A stretch of DNA of 34,467 bases, taken from IMG/VR virus record IMGVR_UViG_3300042514_002044, positions 1 through 34,467 of that record, one strand, 5' to 3'. A model generated the notes under the pieces. The model was not told where the DNA came from and did no database searches. It saw only the letters and a list, made by a program, of their open reading frames with translations. The position numbers and the translations under genes are program-made. This document shows positions 29,099-34,467 of the stretch, in pieces. Numbering within the stretch: the first letter of the stretch is position 1; every line of letters begins with the position of its first letter. This DNA comes from a virus.

Positions 29099-30928
29099 TT
29101 ATGCTAAAAGTTTCTTTTTTCTTAATCCAGAATCACCACCAAACCAAGCATTTAAGGATTCCTTACCTAATTTATCGTTTGTAATTTTGATAGTCTTAGG
29201 ATTTTGAATGATTTGCTCATATTCAGCATCTTCAAGTGCGGCAAGTCCTTTCTTATATTCTGAATTCCAACCTTTAGTATTTGTTTTAGATTCCCATTCT
29301 TGATATTCCTCTTTTGAATAGAATGATAACCAATCTTTGCCTTTTTGTGATACTACGATTGGTGTGAGTACTCGATAGATTCTGCCTTGGTCAAATAGTT
29401 CAGGCCAATATTTTGCAAGAAAGTTTATCAATAAACCTGCAATTGCATCACCATCAGGATCGGCATCGGTGTAAATTAAAATCTTACCGTATCGTAGGTT
29501 GTTAGGTTCTTCACCTAAACGAAGTCCTAATGAACCCATTAGGTTGATTACCTCTTCGTTCTTAATTACTTCAGTATTTTTCATTTCTGAAACATTTAAG
29601 AATTTACCTTTAAGCGGAAAGGCACCAAATAATTGAGGATCTCTAAATTGTCGAACTGCAGATTTAGCCGAATCACCTTCAAATATTCCTAATGTACAAC
29701 CTTCTCTATTGTCTTTTGATTTTGCATCAATCAACTTAAGAATTTTAGAAGTATTTAAGTCTTTGTTTAGCTTTCGTAATTGAGCTCGTTCTTCAGCTTG
29801 TTTTTTACTTTCAATCCAATCAAGAATTGAAGCAACAATTTCTGAACCAAAGATTTGCTTAATCATTTTATCACTAACTTCATGAGTTGAGCCAAAATCT
29901 TTAGGTTCGGTAATTAGTTTTTCTTTAGTTTGCGAAGAGAAAGCTGGATTGATGATTGTAGAATTAATAAACACCATCATATGATTTTTGATATCGGCAG
30001 GTCGAATATCTACTTTATGTTTTTTCTTAATCATAATACGTAGCTTATCGATAATTTGATTTGCTATGTAATTTACATGATTACCACCTTCTTTAGTTTC
30101 AATTGAGTTAACAAATGATATTGCAGTGTAGCCTAAATTAGTAGGTGCAATTGCAACTTCCCAATTGTCAGAACGTTCATAGAAACATGAGTCAACATAA
30201 AGTTCTGCATAATCTTTGAATGTTCTAAATTTGAATTTTTCGTTATTGTATTGTATTTTAACTGTTGGATTACAAGCAGCAATGTCCATTAGACGTTTTC
30301 TCATCATATCGATGTGAACTTGGTCAACTCCATCCATTCCGAATTGTTTATAATCTACAATATAAGATAATTCAGTAAAGTTTTTATCCGAAGGTGTGAT
30401 TTTGGGTTCGGTACGTTTTGACATATTGTCAGAAAATACTTGTACAAATTGATTTTTACCATCGGCAGTTTTGATAGTAAATTTTTGAGAAAATATATTT
30501 GTAAGTGAAGCACCTACTCCGTTAGTTCCTGCAACAGTTCGGTCTTGAGTATCATCAAAGTTAGAACCTGCTCTAAGATTAGAAAAGATTAATTCTGGAA
30601 TCCAAATTCCATGGTCAGTATGTTTGATGACCGGAATTCCACCATTATCCCATACTGATATTTCACCATTCTTTGGATTGAATGTAACATGGACTTGATT
30701 TAGCTTTGGATTTCTTTTAGATTCATCAATTGAATTTGATACAATTTCATCAAATAATTTAAGGAATCCTGGATTGTAAGTAACTTCTTCTTGATGAAAT
30801 TTTTCACCATCAAATAAAAATTCTTTTGAACTATGAGGTTTTGTTGAACCAACATACATACCTGGCCTTTTAAGGACATGTTGTATCTCATCTAATAATT
30901 CATATTTCTTACTTATTTCTTTTGACAT
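29099..30928 (-). CDS. DNA topoisomerase II large (ATPase) subunit (T4 gp39-like)
   Basis: The 609-residue protein is the GyrB/ParE-type ATPase subunit. The GHKL domain shows FDEIVSNSIDES (about 59-70, with the Asn for Mg), VWDNGGIPV (93-101) and GTNGVGASLTN (about 134-144). The transducer region has QTKEKL around residue 345, and the TOPRIM domain has IFEGDSAKSAV (Glu at the E-x-D motif) and YTDADPDGD (metal-binding Asps). In T4 the corresponding function is split between gp39 and gp60; here it is one ORF. It provides ATP-driven strand passage with the subunit at 27496. A strong terminator is absent at its end. Confidence 0.95.
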   Translation of the reverse strand: MSKEISKKYELLDEIQHVLKRPGMYVGSTKPHSSKEFLFDGEKFHQEEVTYNPGFLKLFDEIVSNSIDESKRNPKLNQVHVTFNPKNGEISVWDNGGIPVIKHTDHGIWIPELIFSNLRAGSNFDDTQDRTVAGTNGVGASLTNIFSQKFTIKTADGKNQFVQVFSDNMSKRTEPKITPSDKNFTELSYIVDYKQFGMDGVDQVHIDMMRKRLMDIAACNPTVKIQYNNEKFKFRTFKDYAELYVDSCFYERSDNWEVAIAPTNLGYTAISFVNSIETKEGGNHVNYIANQIIDKLRIMIKKKHKVDIRPADIKNHMMVFINSTIINPAFSSQTKEKLITEPKDFGSTHEVSDKMIKQIFGSEIVASILDWIESKKQAEERAQLRKLNKDLNTSKILKLIDAKSKDNREGCTLGIFEGDSAKSAVRQFRDPQLFGAFPLKGKFLNVSEMKNTEVIKNEEVINLMGSLGLRLGEEPNNLRYGKILIYTDADPDGDAIAGLLINFLAKYWPELFDQGRIYRVLTPIVVSQKGKDWLSFYSKEEYQEWESKTNTKGWNSEYKKGLAALEDAEYEQIIQNPKTIKITNDKLGKESLNAWFGGDSGLRKKKLLA

Positions 30929-30974
30929 AGATTTAATTATTTTACGTTTTATGCAGGTTTTTCTATTTTGATTA

Positions 30975-31325
30975 TTATAGTTTAGTTACTGAAACAAATC
31001 CATCAAGACCTCTACAATTACCAGTATTACATGTGGTAAACGATACTAAATAATTTTCAGTGGCTTCTTTAACGGTTTTTCTTTCATCAGATACGGACCA
31101 CTCATCCATTAAAGTAACTACGCATTCAGTACTTTTACCTGTCGAATATACATTTACTTTTTTAGTTTCTTTATTACCATACCATTCAACTAATTGTTTT
31201 GTAGCATTCCAAATGTAATCTCCTTTTCTACAAGGAGCACCGTAATCACAAGCATCTTCAAATATTCTGGTTGAATCTGATTCAATTAAATGAATTGCGT
31301 GGTAACCTTCTTTATAAACTGACAT
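30975..31325 (-). CDS. Hypothetical small phage protein, Cys-rich
   Basis: The 116-residue product has a conserved-looking YHAIHLIESDSTRIFEDACD (8-27), three cysteines in DACDYGAPCRKG and CNTGNCRG, and strand-rich ends (KKVNVYSTGKSTECVVTLMD, LDGFVSVTKL). No signal peptide or membrane segment is present. The distribution of Cys could allow metal binding or disulfides, but only one pair (CNTGNC) is closely spaced. It is preceded by a clear promoter element (31336-31356) and a terminator, and is the first gene of the topoisomerase unit, with the large subunit 46 bases downstream. The function is unknown. Confidence 0.7.
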   Translation of the reverse strand: MSVYKEGYHAIHLIESDSTRIFEDACDYGAPCRKGDYIWNATKQLVEWYGNKETKKVNVYSTGKSTECVVTLMDEWSVSDERKTVKEATENYLVSFTTCNTGNCRGLDGFVSVTKL

Positions 31326-31335
31326 AATTTGAGTT

Positions 31336-31356
31336 TTTAATTATAGTGTAAATATA
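31336..31356 (-). promoter_or_regulatory. Promoter element TATATTTACACTATAATTAA, copy 2
   Basis: It is identical over 21 bases to the copy at 29038-29058. It lies 10 bases before the ATG at 31325 and begins immediately after the terminator at 31364-31389, the expected order of end and restart of transcription. Confidence 0.7.
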
Positions 31357-31363
31357 AACAAAA

Positions 31364-31389
31364 AACTCGATACTTGGAAATATCGAGTT
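31364..31389 (-). terminator. Rho-independent terminator after the CAP lipoprotein genes
   Basis: Arms 31364-31372 and 31381-31389 pair over 9 bases (AACTCGATA with TATCGAGTT), loop of 8, followed by TTTTGTTT. It ends the lipoprotein unit. Confidence 0.8.
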
Positions 31390-31403
31390 AAAAGTTTCAA
31401 AAA

Positions 31404-31414
31404 GTTATTAACAA
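31404..31414 (-). repeat. Short repeat TTGTTAATAAC directly after a stop codon (copy 4 of 4)
   Basis: It touches the TAA stop of the lipoprotein gene ending at 31415 and precedes the terminator. It is flanked by CTTTTTGAAACTTTT on the minus strand. Confidence 0.55.
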
Positions 31415-31873
31415 TTATTTAGCAAATGTTAAGGTGTAATATTTTTTGCCTGAAATACTAGTGGTTATTGATACTCCAAAATCCGTAAAATCACCTCTTA
31501 GTATTTTTTGAGTTTCTATGTTTGTATTAATTGCGTTTAGTGCACTTTGGTTTGTGCTAAAATTATAGCAGACAATAGCTCCTACTCGGTCGTATCCTAC
31601 TCTTTGTAAATTTTCAACTCTGTCTTGGAAATGATAATGTTTAACGTCGTTATAAGAAATCATATAGTTGTTGCTTTGCTCACAAAGCGCACTTATATGT
31701 TGAACTTCAGTTAGAGAATTTACTAAGTTAGATGTTCGATATTGATTTATAAGTTGTATCATTTCTAACTCTTGAATATTATATTCGTAAGGTAATATAA
31801 CAATCGGCGATTCGTCATTAGTTGAACAACTAAAAGACAATAAAAGAGTTAGTATTAATATAATTTTCTTCAT
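31415..31873 (-). CDS. CAP-domain lipoprotein paralogue 1, active-site residues lost
   Basis: I chose the ATG at 31873 (MKKIILILTLLLSFSCSTND), giving 152 residues with a type II signal peptide; lipid Cys 16 is followed by STNDES, an acidic run like the Bacteroidota surface-export signal. The CAP/SCP-like domain (33-152) shows LINQYR (41-46), HYHFQDRVENLQ (79-90), DFGVSIT (131-137) and a final strand YYTLTF. Compared with its neighbour at 31903 it lost the Glu of GEN (GAI at 98-100) and the second His (TQK in place of GHK). It is a divergent duplicate, perhaps a binding module on the host surface. Its promoter element lies only 4 bases upstream. Confidence 0.75.
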   Translation of the reverse strand: MKKIILILTLLLSFSCSTNDESPIVILPYEYNIQELEMIQLINQYRTSNLVNSLTEVQHISALCEQSNNYMISYNDVKHYHFQDRVENLQRVGYDRVGAIVCYNFSTNQSALNAINTNIETQKILRGDFTDFGVSITTSISGKKYYTLTFAK

Positions 31874-31875
31874 TA

Positions 31876-31888
31876 TTATTATATGCAA
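31876..31888 (-). promoter_or_regulatory. Phage promoter-like element TTGCATATAATAATA
   Basis: ATTGCATATAATAATAATGA on the minus strand. The box ends 4 bases before the ATG at 31873, so a transcript from it would start at or within the codon, i.e. be leaderless unless a transcript from upstream is used. Confidence 0.55.
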
Positions 31889-31902
31889 TTAAGATAAAAA
31901 GG

Positions 31903-32364
31903 TTATCTACTTATTAGTATAAGAGTTATGTAATTTTTTTGATTAGAGCTTCGAGTTATAGATAATCCAAAATCCGTATAATCTCCTTCAATAATTCTTT
32001 TATGTCCAGAACTATTTAACCATGCATTTAATGTCGATGAAGGATTTTGATAATTATAAGCTATATTTTCACCGACTCTTACTGCACCTAAAGTATTTTG
32101 TAAATTATTTACTCGTTGTTGAAAATAGTCATGATTTACAACATTATTTTCTATCATATAGATATTGTGCTCATAACATACATACGATATATGTTGATTA
32201 GGTTGAAGCTCATTAAGACCTATGTTATTTCGATAGGCATTTATTACATCAAATAATTCTATTTCCTTTTCAGAATATTGATAACTATATACTTGTGGTA
32301 TAATCGATTCATCATTTTTAGTACACGATAAAATCAAAATTATTAAAATTAAAAATTTTCTCAT
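31903..32364 (-). CDS. CAP-domain lipoprotein paralogue 2
   Basis: The 153-residue protein has a short signal peptide with ILSC (lipid Cys 14) and then TKNDES. The CAP domain has INAYRNNIGL (41-50), NHDYFQQRVNNL (77-88; His 78), VGENIAYNYQNP (97-108; Glu 99), NAWLNSSGHKRIIEGDYTDF (113-132; His 121) and GLSI. The two His and Glu are the conserved cavity residues of CAP/SCP-PR1 proteins. The closest paralogue is the gene at 31415, 15 bases away. Surface exposure is inferred from the acidic residues after Cys. It may block later phages or act on the cell wall; it lies just after the holin. Confidence 0.82.
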   Translation of the reverse strand: MRKFLILIILILSCTKNDESIIPQVYSYQYSEKEIELFDVINAYRNNIGLNELQPNQHISYVCYEHNIYMIENNVVNHDYFQQRVNNLQNTLGAVRVGENIAYNYQNPSSTLNAWLNSSGHKRIIEGDYTDFGLSITRSSNQKNYITLILISR

Positions 32365-32396
32365 GAGAATCGATATTTAGAATATTTATTCAACAC

Positions 32397-32424
32397 AAAA
32401 GGTCCGAATTAATTCGGACCTTTT
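32397..32424 (-). terminator. Palindromic terminator after the holin gene
   Basis: A 28-base perfect palindrome, arms AAAAGGTCCGAATT and AATTCGGACCTTTT, with flanking A/T runs. It lies 17 bases after the holin stop and could work in either direction. Confidence 0.8.
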
Positions 32425-32441
32425 TAAATGTATAAGTTTTA

Positions 32442-32618
32442 TTATTTTGTTGCTGGTTTCTGTTTATCTACAATTGACCATACAACACCTACTAATGTTA
32501 AAGCTGCACCAGAAAGTTCAGCCCAAGCTCCATCAGCAATAAAGCCTTTAGCGATTAGGATTCCACCAACTGCAGTCATAGTGTGTCTTAGTACTCCAAA
32601 AATTTGTTCTTTTGTCAT
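32442..32618 (-). CDS. Holin, Pam3-gp28-like
   Basis: The 58-residue frame begins MTKEQIFGVLRHTMTAVGGI and ends VDKQKPATK. It has one or two hydrophobic segments (TAVGGILIAKGFIA, 15-28, and GAALTLVGVVWSIVD, 37-51), a short charged N-terminus and a Lys-rich tail. The pattern K-E-Q-I-F-x-x-L-R, G-G-x-L-I-x-K-G and L-x-G-V-V-W-S matches small phage holins of the Pam3-gp28 type. It would oligomerise in the inner membrane to time lysis. The gene has its own T4-late-type promoter with 5' hairpin and a strong terminator. It begins 113 bases after the end of the tail tube gene. Confidence 0.82.
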   Translation of the reverse strand: MTKEQIFGVLRHTMTAVGGILIAKGFIADGAWAELSGAALTLVGVVWSIVDKQKPATK

Positions 32619-32639
32619 GATATTAAATTTGTTTTTTCG

Positions 32640-32657
32640 TGTGTGGTATTACACACA
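32640..32657 (-). other. 5' leader hairpin in front of the holin
   Basis: TGTGTG (32640-32645 on plus) pairs with CACACA (32652-32657) around a 6-base loop. If the TATAAATA box at 32661 is used, transcription begins at about 32654-32656, so the hairpin would form at the very 5' end of the holin mRNA. Confidence 0.55.
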
Positions 32658-32660
32658 TTT

Positions 32661-32668
32661 TATTTATA
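32661..32668 (-). promoter_or_regulatory. T4-late-type promoter box TATAAATA for the holin
   Basis: TTTATAAATAAAATG on the minus strand contains the exact T4 late consensus TATAAATA. It is 43 bases before the holin ATG and after the tail tube terminator. Late timing fits a lysis gene. Confidence 0.65.
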
Positions 32669-32690
32669 AATGCTCCACGTCGACATAAAA

Positions 32691-32711
32691 AAAGGACTCA
32701 CTGAGTCCTTT
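32691..32711 (-). terminator. Rho-independent terminator after the tail tube gene
   Basis: AAAGGACTCA (32691-32700) and TGAGTCCTTT (32702-32711) form a perfect 10-base inverted repeat with a small loop, followed by TTTTATG on the minus strand. It begins 19 bases past the stop. Confidence 0.8.
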
Positions 32712-32730
32712 GTAATTTGTTCTAGTAAGA

Positions 32731-33282
32731 TTAAACGATGTTTTCTTCCCACCAGTCGCTTCTCCATTTAACGGCAAGCACTTGTGCATCTCCTGAACCA
32801 TAATCTCCACCGTAATCTGGCATATCTCCAGTAGGAAAACAATCATGGAAAGTACGTTGCCAGAATATATCTCCTTTACGGTTATAGTTGGTAACGATAA
32901 TAGTTCCTACGTAATCTTTCTTAAGACCTTGTTCACCGGTTAAAGGGTTATAAATAAGTCTCTGCCAATTACGAAGAGTTTTGTATACATAAAGTTCGTT
33001 AGCGTCATTTAAGTTAAGAGAAAATTCAACCTCAATATCATTGATGGTATCAGTTGGATCTCCTTTAGCGTAAGAACGTTTTGCGAATTTATATTTTTGT
33101 TCGATAACTTCTGAACCTCTATCTTGAGTAAGACCAGAAATCTTATTTACATGTTCAAGTAGGATAGACCCACCAGCAACAGTATTTGGAGGAAGTATTG
33201 TTACTTCAAATAAGTTTTGGTAAAATGGTTCGTAATATTTGGTAGAAGCTTTTGCGTTTAAAAAATGTGGTAAACCTGGCAT
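32731..33282 (-). CDS. Tail tube protein (T4 gp19-like)
   Basis: The 183-residue protein has the features of the T4 gp19 family: MPGLPHFLNAKASTKYYEPF at the start, NLFEVTILPP (22-31), the loop KFAKRSYAKGDPTDT and the C-terminal strands VLAVKWRSDW. The length is close to T4 gp19 (163). It polymerises as hexameric rings inside the sheath around the tape measure. It follows the sheath gene, with a terminator in between, as in T4 (gp18-gp19). The stop is followed by a strong terminator, and upstream there is a GATAAATA box (33329-33336), one mismatch from the T4 late box. Confidence 0.9.
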   Translation of the reverse strand: MPGLPHFLNAKASTKYYEPFYQNLFEVTILPPNTVAGGSILLEHVNKISGLTQDRGSEVIEQKYKFAKRSYAKGDPTDTINDIEVEFSLNLNDANELYVYKTLRNWQRLIYNPLTGEQGLKKDYVGTIIVTNYNRKGDIFWQRTFHDCFPTGDMPDYGGDYGSGDAQVLAVKWRSDWWEENIV

Positions 33283-33328
33283 GTTCTAATATTCTTTTTT
33301 ATTTTCAATTTTTTAATTGAGATTTAGT

Positions 33329-33336
33329 TATTTATC
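33329..33336 (-). promoter_or_regulatory. Late-like box GATAAATA before the tail tube gene
   Basis: AGATAAATAACTAAATC on the minus strand lies 47 bases before the ATG at 33282 and after the sheath terminator. One base differs from TATAAATA. A matching GATAAATAACTTAAA lies before the 7576 gene. Confidence 0.35.
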
Positions 33337-33353
33337 TACGTGATGATAAAAAA

Positions 33354-33378
33354 TAAGCCGACCGATTAGATCGGCTTA
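33354..33378 (-). terminator. Rho-independent terminator after the tail sheath gene
   Basis: TAAGCCGA (33354-33361) pairs with TCGGCTTA (33371-33378) around a 9-base loop, followed by TTTTTTATC on the minus strand. It begins 8 bases after the stop. Confidence 0.8.
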
Positions 33379-33385
33379 ATTTATA

Positions 33386-34467
33386 TTAAATGTAGTTACC
33401 TGTTGCGATAGTACCAGTTCTAAGAATTGTAGTTCTATGAACTAATACACCCATTCCTCTTACTGGTTCGATGTAAGTATCAAGAATACCGATGTTGTTA
33501 TCAATAATCTCGTTAGTATTATTAGTCGAATCCATGATGTTGTTGAAATCGTAAAGACCTCCATCAGAAAGGATTTGAGATAAGAAATTATCTGCAAGAG
33601 TTTTAATTTCTAATCTATTTTGAGCTGTGTTAAATTCCCAACGGTAATTTTTAAGAATAGCTTCGATACCATCTTGAATGTATATCAATAATTCTCTTAC
33701 GTGAATTTGAGAAAGTGCAGATTTAACTGTTTGTTGAGCAGTTTGGTTAGCATTAATAGTTAATCCAAAACCTCTCTTGTTAACAATTGCGTTGTATCCG
33801 AATGGTTCGATCCAATCTAAATCAACTCTATCGAATGCGTATTCAACTCCAACTAATCCAACTCCGGTTACAACACCTCTACGAGGACCAGCAACTATTG
33901 AATATGGAAGAGCTAAGTTATATTTGTCAATGTACAAGTTAGAAACGTGTGCAGCACATGGAACTGATGTATTACTTCCATTTTCTCTTATTACTAAGTT
34001 AGGACCATAGAATGCTCCATAATTAGCACCATCAGCAATACCTGGTAAGGTAAATACATTAGATGGGTTAGATGCTAAATTACCTCCAGTAGATACATAT
34101 TGAGTGTCAAATGAAGTAGTTGAATCCATTTTAAATAATGGATTAGTACTTTCTTTAAGTTGCTTAACCGATGGCATATTTAAGATAGCTAAAGCTGATT
34201 GACGATTCTTAGCTAACTTAGTTAATCTAATTTTTGAAGCTGGTTCAATTAATCCTTCGAATGAATCGACGATATAACGGAATGTAATAACTTCTCTATC
34301 AGTTAAACCTTGAGCAATGTTTGTATCAGTCATTACATCTAAGATAGCGTTTTGTCTGTCTCCTGAACCGTTAGGTACTTGAGCATCTCTTAAAGTATAA
34401 CCATTAAGAGCCGAGAATCTATAATATTGAACGAAGTTTCTAATATCTTTATATCTTTCTACTTCAT
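33386..34467 (-). CDS. Tail sheath protein (T4 gp18-like), 5' end outside window
   Basis: The open frame continues past the right edge (EVERYKDIRNFVQYYRFSAL at 34465-34406), so the ATG at 34333 is internal and the real start is beyond 34467. The visible 360 residues match the C-terminal half of contractile tail sheaths: GFGLTINANQTAQQTVKSAL, the strand-rich VRELLIYIQDGIEAILKNYR, and IKTLADNFLSQI, ending TTILRTGTIATGNYI. This half carries the conserved sheath-to-sheath contacts. The protein contracts to drive the tail tube through the envelope. Its gene precedes the tail tube, and a terminator lies 8 bases after the stop. Confidence 0.9.
   Translation of the reverse strand, partial: EVERYKDIRNFVQYYRFSALNGYTLRDAQVPNGSGDRQNAILDVMTDTNIAQGLTDREVITFRYIVDSFEGLIEPASKIRLTKLAKNRQSALAILNMPSVKQLKESTNPLFKMDSTTSFDTQYVSTGGNLASNPSNVFTLPGIADGANYGAFYGPNLVIRENGSNTSVPCAAHVSNLYIDKYNLALPYSIVAGPRRGVVTGVGLVGVEYAFDRVDLDWIEPFGYNAIVNKRGFGLTINANQTAQQTVKSALSQIHVRELLIYIQDGIEAILKNYRWEFNTAQNRLEIKTLADNFLSQILSDGGLYDFNNIMDSTNNTNEIIDNNIGILDTYIEPVRGMGVLVHRTTILRTGTIATGNYI

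Noticed and set aside
32428-32688. An 86-codon plus-strand frame
   Set aside because: It is antisense to the holin gene at 32442-32618, which has a clear family match, promoter and terminator.
1-34467. tRNA genes, CRISPR arrays, insertion sequences or a diversity-generating retroelement
   Set aside because: I saw no tRNA-like cloverleaf with CCA-type ends, no regularly spaced repeats outside the tape measure, no transposase or reverse transcriptase frame and no terminal inverted repeats.

Overview
The window is a slice of a large, AT-rich, T4-like contractile-tailed phage (myovirus). The host is most likely a member of the Bacteroidota, probably a flavobacterium. Every gene I support is on the minus strand, so transcription runs from high to low coordinates. 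T4-type hallmarks are a tail sheath (gp18-like), tail tube (gp19-like), gp26-type baseplate hub protein, a 1942-residue tape measure, a two-subunit type II topoisomerase (gp39/gp52-like), PhoH, thymidylate synthase and a small sigma factor in the role of gp55. The host guess rests on three things: TAnnTTTG-type promoter boxes, A-rich leaders without Shine-Dalgarno sequences, and lipoproteins with acidic residues just after the lipid cysteine.

Layout in transcription order. (1) 34467-32731: tail sheath (5' end outside the window) and tail tube, each followed by a strong terminator. (2) 32618-31415: a holin (too short for routine ORF calling) behind an exact T4-late-type TATAAATA box with a 5' hairpin, then two tandem CAP-domain lipoproteins. 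(3) 31325-27064: a small unknown, both topoisomerase subunits with an unlisted 46-residue gene between them, and a possible ribbon-helix-helix protein. (4) 27062-19995: baseplate hub protein, a frame-shifted tail chaperone-like ORF and the repeat-built tape measure. (5) 19981-15443: PhoH, a candidate ejected ADP-ribosyltransferase-like protein, a metallophosphoesterase that has lost metal ligands, a P-loop kinase, the sigma factor and small proteins. (6) 15435-7059: a RecB-like nuclease and a dense block of glycosyltransferases, an HAD-nucleotidyltransferase fusion, a phosphodiesterase-like protein and a 2-oxoglutarate oxygenase. (7) 6967-1: sugar-nucleotide epimerase, thymidylate synthase with inserted domains, VWA protein, acyl-CoA thioesterase, UDP-glucose dehydrogenase-like enzyme, MazG-like pyrophosphatase, membrane protein and structural proteins.

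Regulation is unusually readable. A (G)CATATAATAAT element precedes at least eight genes. A second promoter class (TATATTT-R-Y-ACTATAA) precedes four units including the sigma gene. Nine hairpin terminators separate the units. The phage sigma factor is the obvious candidate reader of one class.

The strongest leads for new biology are: a possible +1 frameshift (CTT-TAA, RF2-like) joining the baseplate hub ORF to an ATG-less ORF before the tape measure; T4-like capsid-targeting N-termini on two proteins, one resembling an ADP-ribosyltransferase; tandem CAP lipoproteins beside the holin; a phosphoesterase pseudoenzyme; a UVR-like insertion inside thymidylate synthase; and a large sugar-modification cluster.
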